64,000 nucleotides of DNA from Panagrolaimus kolymaensis (GCA_028622995.1 JAJQJQ010000007.1:7564001-7628000); one strand, 5' to 3'. Numbered from the stretch's first letter, positions 33,490 to 45,936 are shown. Notes: generated by a model not told the origin, from the sequence alone. Numbers and translations are program-made.

Positions 33490-33740
33490 TATTATTATTA
33501 CTATCATCATTTTGTTGTTGAAGTCGTCGACGTTGTTTTTCTTCATCAGGAAATTCCACAACAGCCACCCTTTCCCCAAGGTTTGGATGTTGTTCTCGTT
33601 GTTGTTGTTGGAGGGTTTCATAATTTTGGCGGTTTAGAGGATTATTGCCGTTATAAGTTTGTTCATTATTAAAAAGGCCTGATCGTTCGGAGTCAACATT
33701 TTTTGAAATTATTGGTGAATCATCATTTTCGTTGATGATG
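33490..33740 (-). pseudogene. Fragment of PAN-gene exon 7
   Basis: About 240 bp matches 36458-36690 inside PAN-gene exon 7, sharing GTCGTCGACGTTGTTTTTCT, GGAGGGTTTCATAATTTT and AGGCCTGATCGTTC. It stands alone without neighbouring exons, so it is a relic of a second PAN-gene copy. Confidence 0.75.
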
Positions 33741-33866
33741 TTTTTTAAATGATAATTTTGATATTATTTCATTATGCTTTGCTTTTTTAGTTATAAAAAA
33801 ATTAGAATGCTGATTGATTTATTGAGACAAGAATATTTACAATAAATTATTAAATACAATATTTAT

Positions 33867-34888
33867 TTATTTTTTACCCAAAACACCGCTTAAAAGTCCA
33901 CCGCAATTTCCACCGCTTCCACTACCTAATAGACCACCAAGTAGGCCACCATTATCTCCTCCACTTCGACTGCCACCACCAAGAAGGCCACCTAAGATGC
34001 CATTGCTACCTAATAATCCACCGAAAAGTCCATCATTTCTCAAAATGCTTGATAAAAGACCTTCAGGGCTTAAAAGGCCATCCAACAAATCAGTTCCAAG
34101 AAGGCCACCAGTAAGAATGTTTAAAATTTTTTTAACGGTTTCAACAATTCCAGTTGTTAAACCATTTCCAAGTAAACCGTTGAGGATGCTATCAACTTGG
34201 AGGAGACCTTTAAGGTTGAGATTATTAAGATTGAGGAGGCTTCCAAGATCTTTTAAAGGTTGATCAAGGAGTTTTTGAATATTTGTGAGAAGATTAGAAA
34301 CTAAATTTCCAATAGCTTTATCTTGATCAAGTAAAGTCAATGCGTCATTATTGATGATATCCTTAAAAAAAACATAATTGTTTTATGAAATTTTATTTTT
34401 TATTAAACTTACAGCAAGTTGTTTAACAAAATCTCCAAGTTCGGGTGAAAGGTTATTAGCAATTTTTTGTACGCTATCAAGGGTTGAACCAACTTTACCT
34501 TGAACATCTTCCTTAATGGAATTATATAAATTTGTAAGGTTGACATCCTTTTGTCCGCTAACCCAACCATCAATTTCTTGTAAAATTTCTGAATGGGTCA
34601 AATTTTCATTTGCAAGTAATTTAGATAATTCATCCAATTGAATTTGAGATAAACCGGGAAGCAATTGTTCAAGAATGTTAATGAGTTGATCGAGAAGTAC
34701 ACGAACCACTCGAACTACATCTCCAACAAGTCCATCCAAACCAGCATTAAGGGGCAAAACTTTAAGAATGGATAAAATTCCATCAGGGCCACCTAATAAA
34801 CCATCAAGACCACCAGCAAGTCCAGCTGAACCAGATGTATCTGATGGTAATGATGGAACAGTTATTCCACCAGCTGATCCAGTGGCAG
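33867..34888 (-). CDS. SXP/RAL-2-like protein with Gly/Leu-rich tail, 5' end missing
   Basis: Two exons are clear: 34888(?)-34413 and 34361-33867, joined at phase 0. The first encodes a Gly/Leu/Pro-rich start and a helical domain, LSQIQLDELSKLLANENLTHS followed by EILQEIDGWVSGQ. The latter resembles the LT-x2-E-x6-W element of the SXP/RAL-2 (DUF148, Ani s 5) cation-binding domain. The second encodes Leu/Asn/Gly repeats that become pure GGLLG repeats with a single Cys before the end GVLGKK. Members are secreted, nematode-specific and of unclear function. No signal peptide is present because repeat copy 3 abuts the coding exon at 34888. The true first exon was either replaced by the duplication or lies further upstream. 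Functional status is uncertain. Confidence 0.5.
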
Positions 34889-35743
34889 AGAACGTTTTTT
34901 TTCCCAATGAGAACTTTTTTTTTGTTGATTGGAAGCGAGGAAAAAATTGGAGAAAGAAAGAACAAGAAAAAAGTTTGAGCGACCGCCGCCACGTCGCATT
35001 CAACTTGGAAGGATGCAAAAAAAGGAGGAAAAAAATTTGACAATAAATAAATTCGAAATAAAATATACCTGGGCACAACCAGGCGCCTTTTTTTGAAATT
35101 TTTAGCTACATAAACAACGTTAATCGTGCAGAATCGTCCACACTTGCCCATGTATGTAATACAAAAAAATACAAAAAGATGTAAATAAAAAAAATAATGA
35201 TCCAAGAAAACTTATAGCTGATTTTGTTAACTAACTTCTTATTCTGGTTTTGAAACAAAAAAAAATAAAACATAATAATATTTTTAGCTAACTAAAAAAA
35301 GGAATCAAGAATTTTTTAAATAAAGTTAAATGAATCTAATGTTAATTTTGAATGAAAAAAAAAGTAAATTAAAAGTATGTAAAAAAATGGCGTGCCTTTG
35401 TTTCAAGCCTATCATTATTATGTATATTTTCAAACTCCATAATTTTTTTAAAACTATTTTAAAACTACATATTTTAAGAATTAAAAAAATTTTTATTAAC
35501 TTTCTACATAAATAAAATAATATTCAGTACAAAATCAGATATAATTATTTTTATTTGAGGATTAATAGTTTCAAAGTAAATGGATTAAAATTAAAAAAAG
35601 TTTCTTCGTAAAAAGTTTTAAAAATCAGATCAACAAAAAATAATTATAAATGGAAAAAATAATAATTTTTAAGCAAAAAATGAAATGTGTCACCGTAAAA
35701 AATTTTTTTTATACAAAAGACAAAATTAAGAGAGTTATAGTTT
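34888..35743. repeat. Segmental duplication, copy 3 (adjacent to the intact PAN gene)
   Basis: This matches copy 1 from AACGTTTTTTTTCCCAATG up to the PAN-gene stop. Because the intact PAN gene follows directly, this copy is the likely source or the least rearranged one. It lies between the SXP-like gene and the PAN gene on the same strand. Confidence 0.75.
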
Positions 35744-38700
35744 TTAGAATACAAATTGGCTTCCAATTTTATGTCGGCATGATTCTGGCACGCATCCTTC
35801 TTGTTGATTATTGGAATTAATTTTATATCCAAGAGTGCAGCCACGATGTTTTCGATTTGTCATATCCACCAATGGGCAACAATCTTCTCGAGGGTTGCAA
35901 GGAAGTGGATCATCCGATGCTGCAGAATTTGTTGCGGAAGATTCAGAAATGGGTGAAAGTTGAATGGGTTTGGAGCCAATTGATTTCAAAGTGGGAGAAT
36001 AATCTGGTCGGGAAGTTGTCGTCGTCGATGTTGGAAGAAGTCGAAGGCCTATAAAAAAATAATTGGATAGGCAAAAATGGATGTTTCACGAATTATTTGG
36101 TTAAAAATTTCGCAAACTTTTTTTTAAATGTTTGTAATTAGATTTATAATAATATAAAATTATTTTAGATTTTTACAAGAAAAAACGAGAAAATTAATCA
36201 TTTTTTTGCAATTTTCTTAAATTTTTTATTATTAATTAAACGCATTTTTTTCTCTCACAAATTTTTAAATAAACTTAAAACTTTTTAGTAAAATTAAAAA
36301 CAAAATTAAGCTTTCGCGTTTTTTTAAACAAGTTTTAACCTTTTTTTACCACATTCACTTTTTCTTCTTCTATCGATTTTAATATTTATTTTGGTTGTCG
36401 TCGAAAAGTATAAAGAAAATTAACGACATGGCATTCCTACCTTGAAAATTATTATTATCGCCATCGCCATCATCATTTTGTTGTTGTAGTCGTCGACGTT
36501 GTTTTTCTTCATCAGGAAATTCCACTACTGCCACACCTTCGCCGAGGCTTGGATGTTGCTCTCGTTGTTGTTGGAGGGTTTCATAATTTTTGCGGTTTAG
36601 AGGATTATTGCCGTTATAAGTTTGTTCATTATTAAAAAGGCCTGATCGTTCAGATTCAATATTTTTTGTAATTATTGGTGAATCATCATCATTTTCATTT
36701 TTAGTTTGTTGTTGCATTGAATGAATATTTAAATTTCTTGATTGCCCATTATCGTTTTTATTTGAAGCAGACGACATTCGAGAATTGCCACTCAAAAAAG
36801 GTTTGCTAATATCTTCAATTTTGTCGGAATCCAATAAATAATTTCTTACTGCCACATCCTCTTTTGTTGATGGTTGCTGTTGTTGTTTATGGGGTGGACC
36901 AAAATAAGAAATTTCATTTTGATTTTCATAATCATTTTCCCCGAAAAGTGCTGCTTCATTTTCAGGAACTTTGGTAAAAGATTTTTGTAATTTTTTTGCG
37001 GATTCAAAATTTCTTGCCATCTTTTTTGGAATTGGAACTAAATCACTTTCCAATTCGTTGGTAATTACAGGGAATTCCTTTTGAAAATTTTTCTCTGAAA
37101 TGCATGGAGCTTTTTCTTCCCGCTGAGTGCAATCCGTGCAATTTCTACGCCGGGATCGAATCAAAGCTGTATCGCATTCGCTCCATTCCGACCAAACTGA
37201 TGCAGCGTCATGTTGCCAGCCTAAAAATTTTTTTAATTAAGCTTTGTTTTTCGAAGTTAGTTAAAAATGTTAAAAGCAGCCAAAGCAATTAACAAAAATT
37301 AAAAATTGTGTTTTTTGCTAAAAAAATAGTTTTGAAACTAAAATTATAGAAGCAATTTCGTTTCAGCAAAGTTCATTTTGCAAAAAAGCAAAGTCGAAAA
37401 GAAAAATAAGTAAATTGTTTTTTGAATATTTACATCAATGTTTTTTTAATCATTCAAAATGTGTTTCAACAAAAAAATGGAGAACAACAAACCTGAAATC
37501 ATGCAAGGTGCTAATTCCATATAATCAACCTTTTGTCTTAATTCTGCTGCAAATGATTCAGGTTTGGTTGCACGTGTAAATCTATTCAATATACAATTTT
37601 GATTAGGAAATTCATAATAAAATATTGCTGATTGACATGTGAAACCTAGCATGCGCTGAAAAAGTTTTGATATGTTTTTTCTTCTTAATTTTGTAGATGA
37701 TTTTAAAAATTCGAGCCTTGCCACAAAAATGGCTGTTAATTTGTTTTATAAAAGGGAAACTTACCGATGCTGTAATGCATTTTCGAATGCATTCAACTTG
37801 GGTATGAGCATCCACGGTGGCATCATTGCTACCTTCCATAACTCGTTGAGGGATTCGATGGACCACGTCATCACAATTTGGAGCCAATTCGGCAACTAAA
37901 AAACATTTCTTAAATAATTTTTTCATTTTTTGGCAAAACTTACGTGGAATGCAAATTTTTTCAAAATATACTGTATTTCTTTCAGGTGAATAATTAAGTT
38001 GGCCATTGGGAGTAATGGCATCATCCATGATAGAACAACGCCCAGTGGAACGATCAAAAGTGGCAGAAACACATGGGCGTTGGAAACGATTTCCATCAAG
38101 GTACTGTAAAAAAATTGTGATTATGCCAGAAATTTTATTTTGCCACCCAAAAAAAAAACTTACCGCATTATTTTGGCATAAAAGTAAACAAACATTTGCG
38201 GAATCCACTTGAATTTTCGCGACCGGGTTTTTATCCATGGAAAGTGAAATTCCATCGATTAATTGAATTCTCGCTCGTCCACCATCTCGACAATCAGGCA
38301 TTTCAGGAATTACACTAATGGAACCACTTTGGCCCGGCATCATTTGAGGAACTTGAAAGCGGGCATGGGAGGAACGAGAAGCAAAAGGCTCAAGCATGCT
38401 TTCAGTTGGAGAAAGTTGGGAGGATGGAGTGCATTCAAGTTTGGGAACATAAAAATTTGTTCCGATTGCTGGAACCACTTCGGGTTCACAATAATTTGGG
38501 AATTGACTGAAAATTAAAAAAAAAAGTTTTAATAAAAGAAAAAAGGCGAAGAATGGATTTTTTTAAATAAAAATTTGAAGAAAAAAATACAAAATTTTTG
38601 TTTTGTTTATTTTATTAACAAATTTTTTTAAAATCATTGAATAATAATTTTTTAAAGGTTTTAACTTACGGCAATTTCAATGGATCTTGTAAATCAATTT

Positions 38701-39478
38701 GTCGTTTAGCTCTCAACTTTTTATATGAATATTCGTTGCTTTCTTTTTTTATTGGTTCATCCGCGGCGGCAGCTGCAACGGCGGCGAATGGTAATCGTTG
38801 TTGTTCTTTCGCTAAAGCAAGGACCCCTTCGGGTGCAGGAACATCATATAAATCACATTGAGTTGTAACAGAATTAAATTCAAAACTTTGACATTTTAAA
38901 ATATTATCAAAACATAATTTTTGGCATAATTCCTGAGATGTGGTTAATCGGCGCTCAACCGCTGTGGCACAATTTAATCGAGAATTAGAAAAAATTATTG
39001 CACAACCATCTGAGGAATCCGTGGATGCAAGGAATTGAGGCTTATTTGGATCATTTGTTTCATGCCGAGATTTGAATGGAACACCGTATGATGCAGGATA
39101 ACCGCCAGCATAAGGGTTATAAGAATATGCAAATCCAGGTTGATTGAAGCCGCCGCCGCCAAATCCACTTCCAGGAAAACAACCTAAAAATGTTTTTTTG
39201 AGTTGGATATCTTAATAAAAAATTTATAATATTTTGATTGGGTTTTAAGTTTAGAAAAATCTCAATGCAGAAATGCATTGGAACCTTGTAATATAGGTTC
39301 TAAAAACGAAAACATAATTTTTTTAAAGTGTTCAGCCTACAAAAAAAAATCGTGGCTAGATTTCCGGTAACAAAATTTTTTGATGTGAAAGCTATTTACA
39401 AATTTTGGTGGAAAAACACTTACATTCAATTCTAGTTATAAAAAGCAGCAACGGCAACAATAAAATTAGCAACAGCAT
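35744..39478 (-). CDS. Secreted PAN/apple plus thrombospondin-like protein, 8 exons, about 816 aa
   Basis: Exons in transcript order are 39478-39424, 39183-38670, 38506-38164, 38103-37944, 37895-37765, 37655-37493, 37220-36441 and 36048-35744; all joins keep frame. Exon 1 is a signal peptide (MLLLILLLPLLLFITRIEC). Exon 2 has a Gly/Tyr-rich start and a PAN/apple domain (CAIIFSNSRLNC, LCQKLCFDNILKCQSFEF, CDLY). Exons 3-4 have a second PAN-like unit (CRDGGRARIQLIDG, VCLLLC, PCVSATFDRSTGRCSIMDD). Exons 5-6 have a third Cys-rich unit (NCDDVVHRIPQRVME, ECIRKCITAS). Exon 7 starts with a thrombospondin-type fragment (VWSEWSECDTALIRSRRRNC) and continues as a Gln/Asn-rich low-complexity linker. Exon 8 is Cys-rich with CNPREDCCPLVD. 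It is probably a matrix or cuticle protein. An RAKRQ furin-like site lies at the end of exon 2. Confidence 0.82.
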
Positions 39479-41366
39479 ACTTATAAATAAAATTTAAAAC
39501 TAAAAATAATAACGAATCAAAGAGATGCAAAAATTAGCTAACGAAACAAAAACTTGTTTGTCAAAAAAAAGTAATAAATAAAAAATACAAAAGGTTCTCG
39601 TAAAAAATGTAAATAACTCGTCCGATTATTTTACTCATTTATCTGTCGAAGATTATTTAGATGATTATGAAAAGCTTAAAACCTATTTCTGTCATAACTC
39701 ATGACCAACAACAACAAAAAGTAATAATAGTAAAACAAAAAACTTGTTTAATCAAAAATAAAAATTATTAAAAATATTTTTTTCCACAGATTTACAATTT
39801 TTTTTCAGAGATTTTAAAAATCCAAAAATCCAATGATAAATAGAAGAAAAAAATATAGAAGCAAACAAGCAAGCAGCTCTGATCATTTCCACGGATAAAG
39901 TGAAAACTATCCTTTTTTTAGAGTCGACTACGACAAAATATTTATTGGAAGCTGCTTTAAAATATCTTCCTTCTTTTTTTTATTATCCACCTTGTCTGAC
40001 ATCCATCCAGGTTTTGTGTTTGGTCACTCAGGGATGGACAACAATGAGAAGAAAAAAAGATAATAAAAAGCGAATGAGTGGTGGATAACCTTAATCCACC
40101 TTTTTCCCCCTCTTTTTTTATGTTGGTTAGTTTTCAATCAGAAAAAAAGAAAGATTAAAAGGATTAATTTTTATTTTAACTATCTCTCTGTGTATTTACA
40201 TTATTATCTACCGGTCATTGTTTAGAAAAAAATGTGAAAAAGAAAGAACACATGCGCCAAAAAAAAAGAAAAAGAAAAATGAAATGAACCAGTCTTTTTA
40301 CAGGTGGACAACGACGCCATTCCTTTTTTTTTGTGCGCGTGTCTATGATTTAAAATGTAAAATGGCTATATTTAAGCCGATTTTTTTATTTTCCGATTTT
40401 GTAAAGAAATATTTTTTTTTAATATTATTTTTGATGAATTTTGAAAAAAAAGAAAAAAAAGAAGAAAATAATCGAACAAAAGATTTATTTTTTAATTTCA
40501 CTTTTCTTTTTTTAATGTATGTAAAAAATTTAAGTGCTTTTGTTTAACAAATGAGATTATGAAATAAAATTATGAATGGAATGAAGGGCAATCGGTCAGT
40601 GTGTTAAATCTAAAAATATACAATAAACTATGCTGAATACTTTTGTAAAATACAATTATATATTTTTTTCTTTTCAAAGCAAGGCTTATTGCTACTGTAG
40701 CATCAGAATAAAAAAATATATTGATAACAAAATTTCAAAGAATTTTATCACCTAAAAGAATAAAGGTTGCTTTTTAAAAACAAAAATGGTTTGCATTTTT
40801 TTTTTCAAATCAAAAACAATGAAAGCAAAAAAATGGTGAAATTAGGCCCTTTAATTATTTTTTTTCTCTTTTTGGAAGTTTAACCTTCAATGTCATCGAA
40901 TAAACTATAGCTGGAATCAAAAAAAGTTTAACATGAAAAAAATCTTTTTGAAAGTGAGAAGTAAAGCATCATCCCATAATTTTGCTTTTCAACAGCGCGT
41001 GCTTGCCTTTGTTTTTTTTTATGCTTTTGCCATTTTGTTGTTGATTTGAATGAAAGAATAAAAAATTTGAAAATATAAAAACCTTTTCTTCTTTTTTCTT
41101 ATTACTTTCATAAAATATTTTTTTTGGAAAAAAAAAATCGATGCCTTTTTTTAAAGGGTTTATTCTCACATTTTTTTGATGATGAAAAACAAAGAGGGTA
41201 AAGACTCGATCAATAGTTATTGGTTGATGGGTTTTAAATAACTGCGATCTTTCTCTAAGGTAATTGGCAAAATTTTATTTTTAAAAACAAATCTTTTATT
41301 ATTAGTTTATATATTTTCATTTCTTCTTCAAATATTTTTTTTATTAGATCATCGTCGCAGTGAAAG
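39479..41366. other. Intergenic AT-rich stretch
   Basis: This holds promoter regions of the PAN gene (-) and the first HAT/F-box-like gene (+). It is rich in poly-A/T with several Lys/Phe-rich chance frames (40218-40547). Nothing else was recognised. Confidence 0.45.
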
Positions 41367-44300
41367 ATGGTTATTCAAATAGATTATCTTCATCATCTTC
41401 CTCCAAATTATAAGAAAGCATTGGAAAATTTAAATGAAAATTTAAAAAATAGCTTGACTGTAGATGCTAAAGATACTCATCTTTTTATTTTTGCTGAAAA
41501 ATATACACTTATACCTGAAATTTGGAAATATTGGTTTCAGTAAGTTTATATTATTTTTTAGAAAATTGAAAATTGGTTAAACTAAATTTTAGGTTGATTG
41601 GGAATGATAATATCCTTAAACATTATGATTATATCCAAAGCAAAAGTCAAGATGCAAATATAATTTTTAATAGCCAAGTAAATTTTTATTTTTCTTAAGT
41701 TTTTAGCAGGGTTTGGCGGAATTGAAAAAAATTCCGCTTCCGCGGAAGGCGGAATTATAAAATTCACTTCCGCAAAAGCGGAAGCGGAAGCGGAAGTAAA
41801 AAAAAGGCGGAATTCCGCAAAAGCGGAATGCGGAAGCGGAATTACCAAAAAAATTTTTTTGTTATTATACATACATTTTTTTTCCATTATAGTCCACGGT
41901 AACGATTTTAATATTGTATGTGTCTGTATCAAATCCTTTGTATCCAAAGTGGATAAATTTTATTTTTTCTATATGACGATAATCAAAAGCTAAAAGATTC
42001 TTTGAGACTGTTGCATGCTTTATTAATGCAAATTTTGACCTTGAAAAATGGGGACTTTAGAGTAAAAAAGTGCGATAAAGAGCTTCTTTACTTTAATGTT
42101 GCCGGGAAAAAGATCAATTTTGATTAAAAAATTTCTTTAATATGGGTAGCATGCAGTGTTGTCGAATATCGAATAATCGAATCGAATATCGAACGAATAT
42201 TCGATTCGAAAACCGAATATTTCGAATATTCGAACCCGAAATTCGAAGGTTTCGAATTTCGAATATTCGATTCGATTCGATTATTCGAAAATTTTCGAAT
42301 CGAATCGAATATTCGAATTCGATATTCGAAGGTTTTCGAATATTCGACAACACTGGTAGCATGCAAAGATAATGTATTAATGAACTAAGGATAAGTTTAG
42401 CCACAATATTTTTTCTTATAGCACCAAAAAGGTTTGTTTTTACATCTAAAAGCATGTCGCGCTTTCACAATCAAAATTATTTATATTTTTACGATATTAA
42501 GAATTCCTAAATCTTTTAACCATCTATAGATATCATCATTATTTATACCAATTTTAACATAAATATCCCACTTTTGAAATTTTAAAGAATGCCAAACGAT
42601 TTATTTCAGCTATTTTTGATTGCAAAATTAGTTTCAAAAAGAACCAAAAAACATTTTGTAAGAAACTAACTTATTTCTAATGCGCAATAAAAAAATCAAA
42701 AATGAAAGAAAAGTAAAATATTCTCCATGTACGCAAAAATAAAGAAGAACATATTTTTAATTTAAGTTTGTCTTACCCTACTGATTTCATTCGTTACAAT
42801 GTACTGAAATAAAATTTGATTTCCCAGTGTAAAAGTGTTTACACTTTTATTATTTTTAAAGGCTTCTTTGGGCATTTGATCACAGAATTTTTTTATTATC
42901 AAACTCCCGCAAAAAAATGTAAAAGTTTTTGTTAAATATTTTTTAAAATTTGTTTAATTCCGCTTTCGAATTCCGCAAAATTTTGCGGAATTCCGCGGAA
43001 TTTGCGGAAGTCCAAAAACACGCGGAATTCCGCAAAAGCGGAATGCGGAAGCGGAATTCCGCCAAACCCTGGTTTTTAGTAATAGAGCCAGTGTTCTTAC
43101 TTTGCCTTTTGGTCGCGCCAAGCGCCGCTCCGGGCGCCAGAAAAATGAAAAACCGCGCCAGGCACCTCGCCACGCGCCAGCCTTTAAAATTTTGAGCATC
43201 AGCGCCGCGCCACGCGCCAGAAAAAAATTTAAATAATGACCTAAAACATTAACTTTTTTATTTATTTAGTAAGATATACTTAAAATAACGCTATATTTGA
43301 GGTTTTACTAAGATTAAATCAATTTTTTTCTGGAAAATTCAAGCATTTTAAAATTTTAAAAATATTTTTTAATTTTTCTCGCGCCACGCGCCGCGCCGAG
43401 CATCGGATTTCTGAAAAGCCGCGCCAAGCACCGCGCCACGCGCCAGCTGGCGCGCGTCGGCGCGCGCCGGCGCGGCGCGGGTGCGGCGCGAGTAAGAACA
43501 CTGAATAGAGCCTAGAGGTTAAAAGTGTTCTTTTTTTATAGGAAGAAGAATGGCCAAATTTATTTACTTCATCAAAATATATTCAAGCCACAGAGAACCC
43601 ATATGAAAAAAGGTTGAAAGAAGCGGAACTTTTAATTTCTCTTCCACATTCTAAATTATCGTTCGCTTATGAAATATTCCAACAATTTCAAGGTAGGTTT
43701 TTCTCTAATCAAAATATATAAGACTGGCTTTTTGAATCGAATGGTAAAATTGTAATTTTTTTGTTTGTTGCAGGTTCCATAGTTTCTAAAAACATGCGAG
43801 AAATGTACAAAGCCGCATGCGAATTATATAAACAAATTGAAGCCATGGATATGAACGATGGAAAAAAATTGGTAAAATTATTTATGCAAATCAAAAACGA
43901 TGAATTCATTGTTAAAAATATTAAATGTCGTCTTACTAAAAGTCCTTGGTGCCAAAGTTTGTGGAAAGCTAACATTAAATATTTGGAAACTAAAGACAAT
44001 CCAAAAGTTTGTTGTAGAAATCTTAAAATTTGCAAAAGTTTGAAATTTTTCAGAATCTCTTACAAGTTTTATCTCGATATTGCCGCTTATTTTTGGAAGA
44101 CAAAAAAATGAAAGAAAAGTACCAGGAAAAAATTGAAAAAATGAGTGAAAATTGCGACTTTGAAATTTCAGAATTTTGGCGTGATTCAATTAAATTTGAA
44201 TTTCAATTTAATTCCATTGAAGCTGCAAAAAATTTACTCCAAAAAGCTTTTGAGGCAACAATGAAAAATAAACTCAAATTTTTTGATGAAATTTATGACT

Positions 44301-45439
44301 TTTTTGAAAAACTTTGTGAATTTGATTTGTGCAAAGTGACTCAAAATATGAAGGATCAATATTTAAAAGGTTTGTAGTTATTTAAATTAAAAATTTCTGT
44401 TTTTGCTTTAGTTTTACAATTTTTTTGAGCAACTTATGACATTGAAATTTACTTTTCAGAAAATCCAGGTGAATATGAATTTAATTTTAATCGAGTTCTT
44501 AAACAAGCAACCTTTGAGAATCCAATGAATCAAACATTGCCATTTTCTCTGCCAATGATTAGATACATTTTTGAAAATCTCAACCATTGTCATATACAAA
44601 AGCTTTATCAAACCTGCAAATATTTTTATTTCCATTATCGATTAATTTTAATCGAAAAAATAGAAGTTAATGGAAATATGATTAATTCTTGCACTCCCAA
44701 TCTTAAATATCATAATTATACAGTAATTTTATCACCAAATAATTTTGATTGGAAGAAAATGGGAAAAAATATTTGGTTAACAAGTTCATTATCTATCAAT
44801 TCAATCACCAATCCCGAAATCGTAAAAAATCTTTGTTCAAAAATAGTTAAAAATAATCTCAAATATTTATATATCAAAAGTACCAATATTTCCGCAAACG
44901 ATTTTGATATTTTAACAAAGTCTGGAACTATTGAATATTTTTATTTTGGTGGAGCATCAACAATTCGAGACGAAAATAATGCGATTTCAGTCGGACAAGC
45001 TTTAGCCAAACTTCCTAATATTCTGTATTTAACGTAAGTTTAACTTTTTTTAAATTTTCATTTAATAAACCCTAACTCTGGGCCCTTTTGAGCGGAAGCT
45101 TAACTTTCCGTTTTTTACTGATAAAAAAAAGTCTAAAAAAAGTTTTATCGTTTGCTTTTTTTCAGAATTAATGTTTGCTATTTACCACCAGAAAGTTGTG
45201 CAAACTTGATGTCATTAAAATTTAAAAATAAAATTAAATTATTTGATTTTTCTTGTCAAGGAAATTTAAATGTAGATTTATTTTTTGATTTTATTTACAA
45301 AAATCTTGCTCCAAATGCCCATTTAAATCTTCACTTTGAAAATCGAAATTACAAACCGATTATGAGTGGAAAAATTGCGGCATGGAATCCCGAAAATGAA
45401 AAACCTATTTATACTTCCCACAGTACCCCTTTAACTTAA
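41367..45439 (+). CDS. HAT-repeat and F-box-like protein, paralogue A, 7 exons, about 601 aa
   Basis: Exons are 41367-41539, 41593-41677, 43542-43692, 43774-44006, 44054-44369, 44460-45033 and 45166-45439. Residues 1-300 are helical with half-a-TPR (HAT)-like units, for example CRLTKSPWCQSLWKANIKYL, LSRYCRLFLEDKKMKEKYQ and FWRDSIKFEFQFNSIEAAKN. Around residue 340 an F-box-like motif appears: LPFSLPMIRYIFENLNHCH followed by QKLYQTCKYFYFHYR. The rest is Leu/Ile-rich in LRR-like spacing (IWLTSSLSINSI, LKYLYIKSTNIS). The last exon ends AAWNPENEKPIYTSHS. F-box proteins recruit substrates to SCF ligases; the HAT part would be an unusual partner domain. Paralogues B and C follow. Intron 2 is 1.86 kb because it holds three MITEs, versus under 230 bp in the paralogues. 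Confidence 0.75.
41707..43071. mobile_element. hAT-like element with GCGGAATTCCGC repeat ends
   Basis: The 1365-bp element starts CAGGGTTTGGCGGAATT and ends with the exact complement. It is flanked by a perfect 8-bp duplication GTTTTTAG at 41699-41706 and 43072-43079. Both ends consist of GCGGAA/TTCCGC units in direct and inverted order. The centre is AT-rich, contains a nested second MITE at 42154, and shows no transposase frame. It lies in intron 2 of paralogue A. Confidence 0.88.
42154..42355. mobile_element. Nested hAT-like MITE with TCGAATATTCGA repeat body
   Basis: A 202-bp element lies inside the GCGGAATT element. Termini are CAGTGTTGTCGAATAT and its near-exact complement. The perfect 8-bp duplication GTAGCATG lies at 42146-42153 and 42356-42363. 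The entire body is TCGAAT/ATTCGA palindromic units. CAGTGTTG is a classic hAT terminus. Confidence 0.9.
43089..43503. mobile_element. hAT-like MITE with GGCGCG repeat body
   Basis: A 415-bp element has termini CAGTGTTCTTACT and complement AGTAAGAACACTG. The perfect 8-bp duplication AATAGAGC lies at 43081-43088 and 43504-43511. Both ends of the body are GCGCCGCGCCACGCGCCAG-like units, with an AT-rich centre. It begins one base after the target duplication of the previous element. Confidence 0.9.
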
Positions 45440-45936
45440 TTGTTGAATAACATTTTTCTTTTTATTGTTCGTCATTATTTAATTGTGTCAAAAAAGAAGA
45501 AAGAAATGGATTTGATTCAATGTATTTTATACCAAATTTTTTATGTATATTTTTCGTTTATCTTTTTTGGTTTTGTTTTTATGAAGATGAAAATACAATT
45601 AAATTTATTTAAATATAAAATTGAGTTTACTACACATCGTAAACTATGGAACCTACAAAAACTATAAACCGCTTAAGAATAGCGAATTATGAATCTGCGA
45701 AAAGAGTAATGTGATTTTCTTAGCTTTTTTCGATAAAAATTTCCACTTTAATCGCATGATTTTTCCGACTTTATTGATTTTTTTTCTTTTTTGTCGAATC
45801 AATGAAAAACAAAAAAAATTTGCCATTATTTTTAAAATGAAAAGATAAAAATTTTTATTGTACTTTTTTGTTTGAAAACACAAAGAACATAAATTTAATT
45901 GTAAAAAAACTTCTTTTTTTTCTTCTATAAATTTCT
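45440..45936. other. 3' flank between convergent genes
   Basis: AT-rich DNA between paralogue A (+) and the chemoreceptor (-). Possible poly(A) signals, nothing else. Confidence 0.35.

Noticed and set aside
40028..40045. CAGGGATGGACAAC resembling a hAT terminus
   Set aside because: No complementary terminus, repeat body or 8-bp duplication found within several kilobases.
42943..43199. Overlapping ORFs in several frames at the end of the GCGGAATT element
   Set aside because: Simple-repeat frames on both strands across the ends of two MITEs. Not coding.
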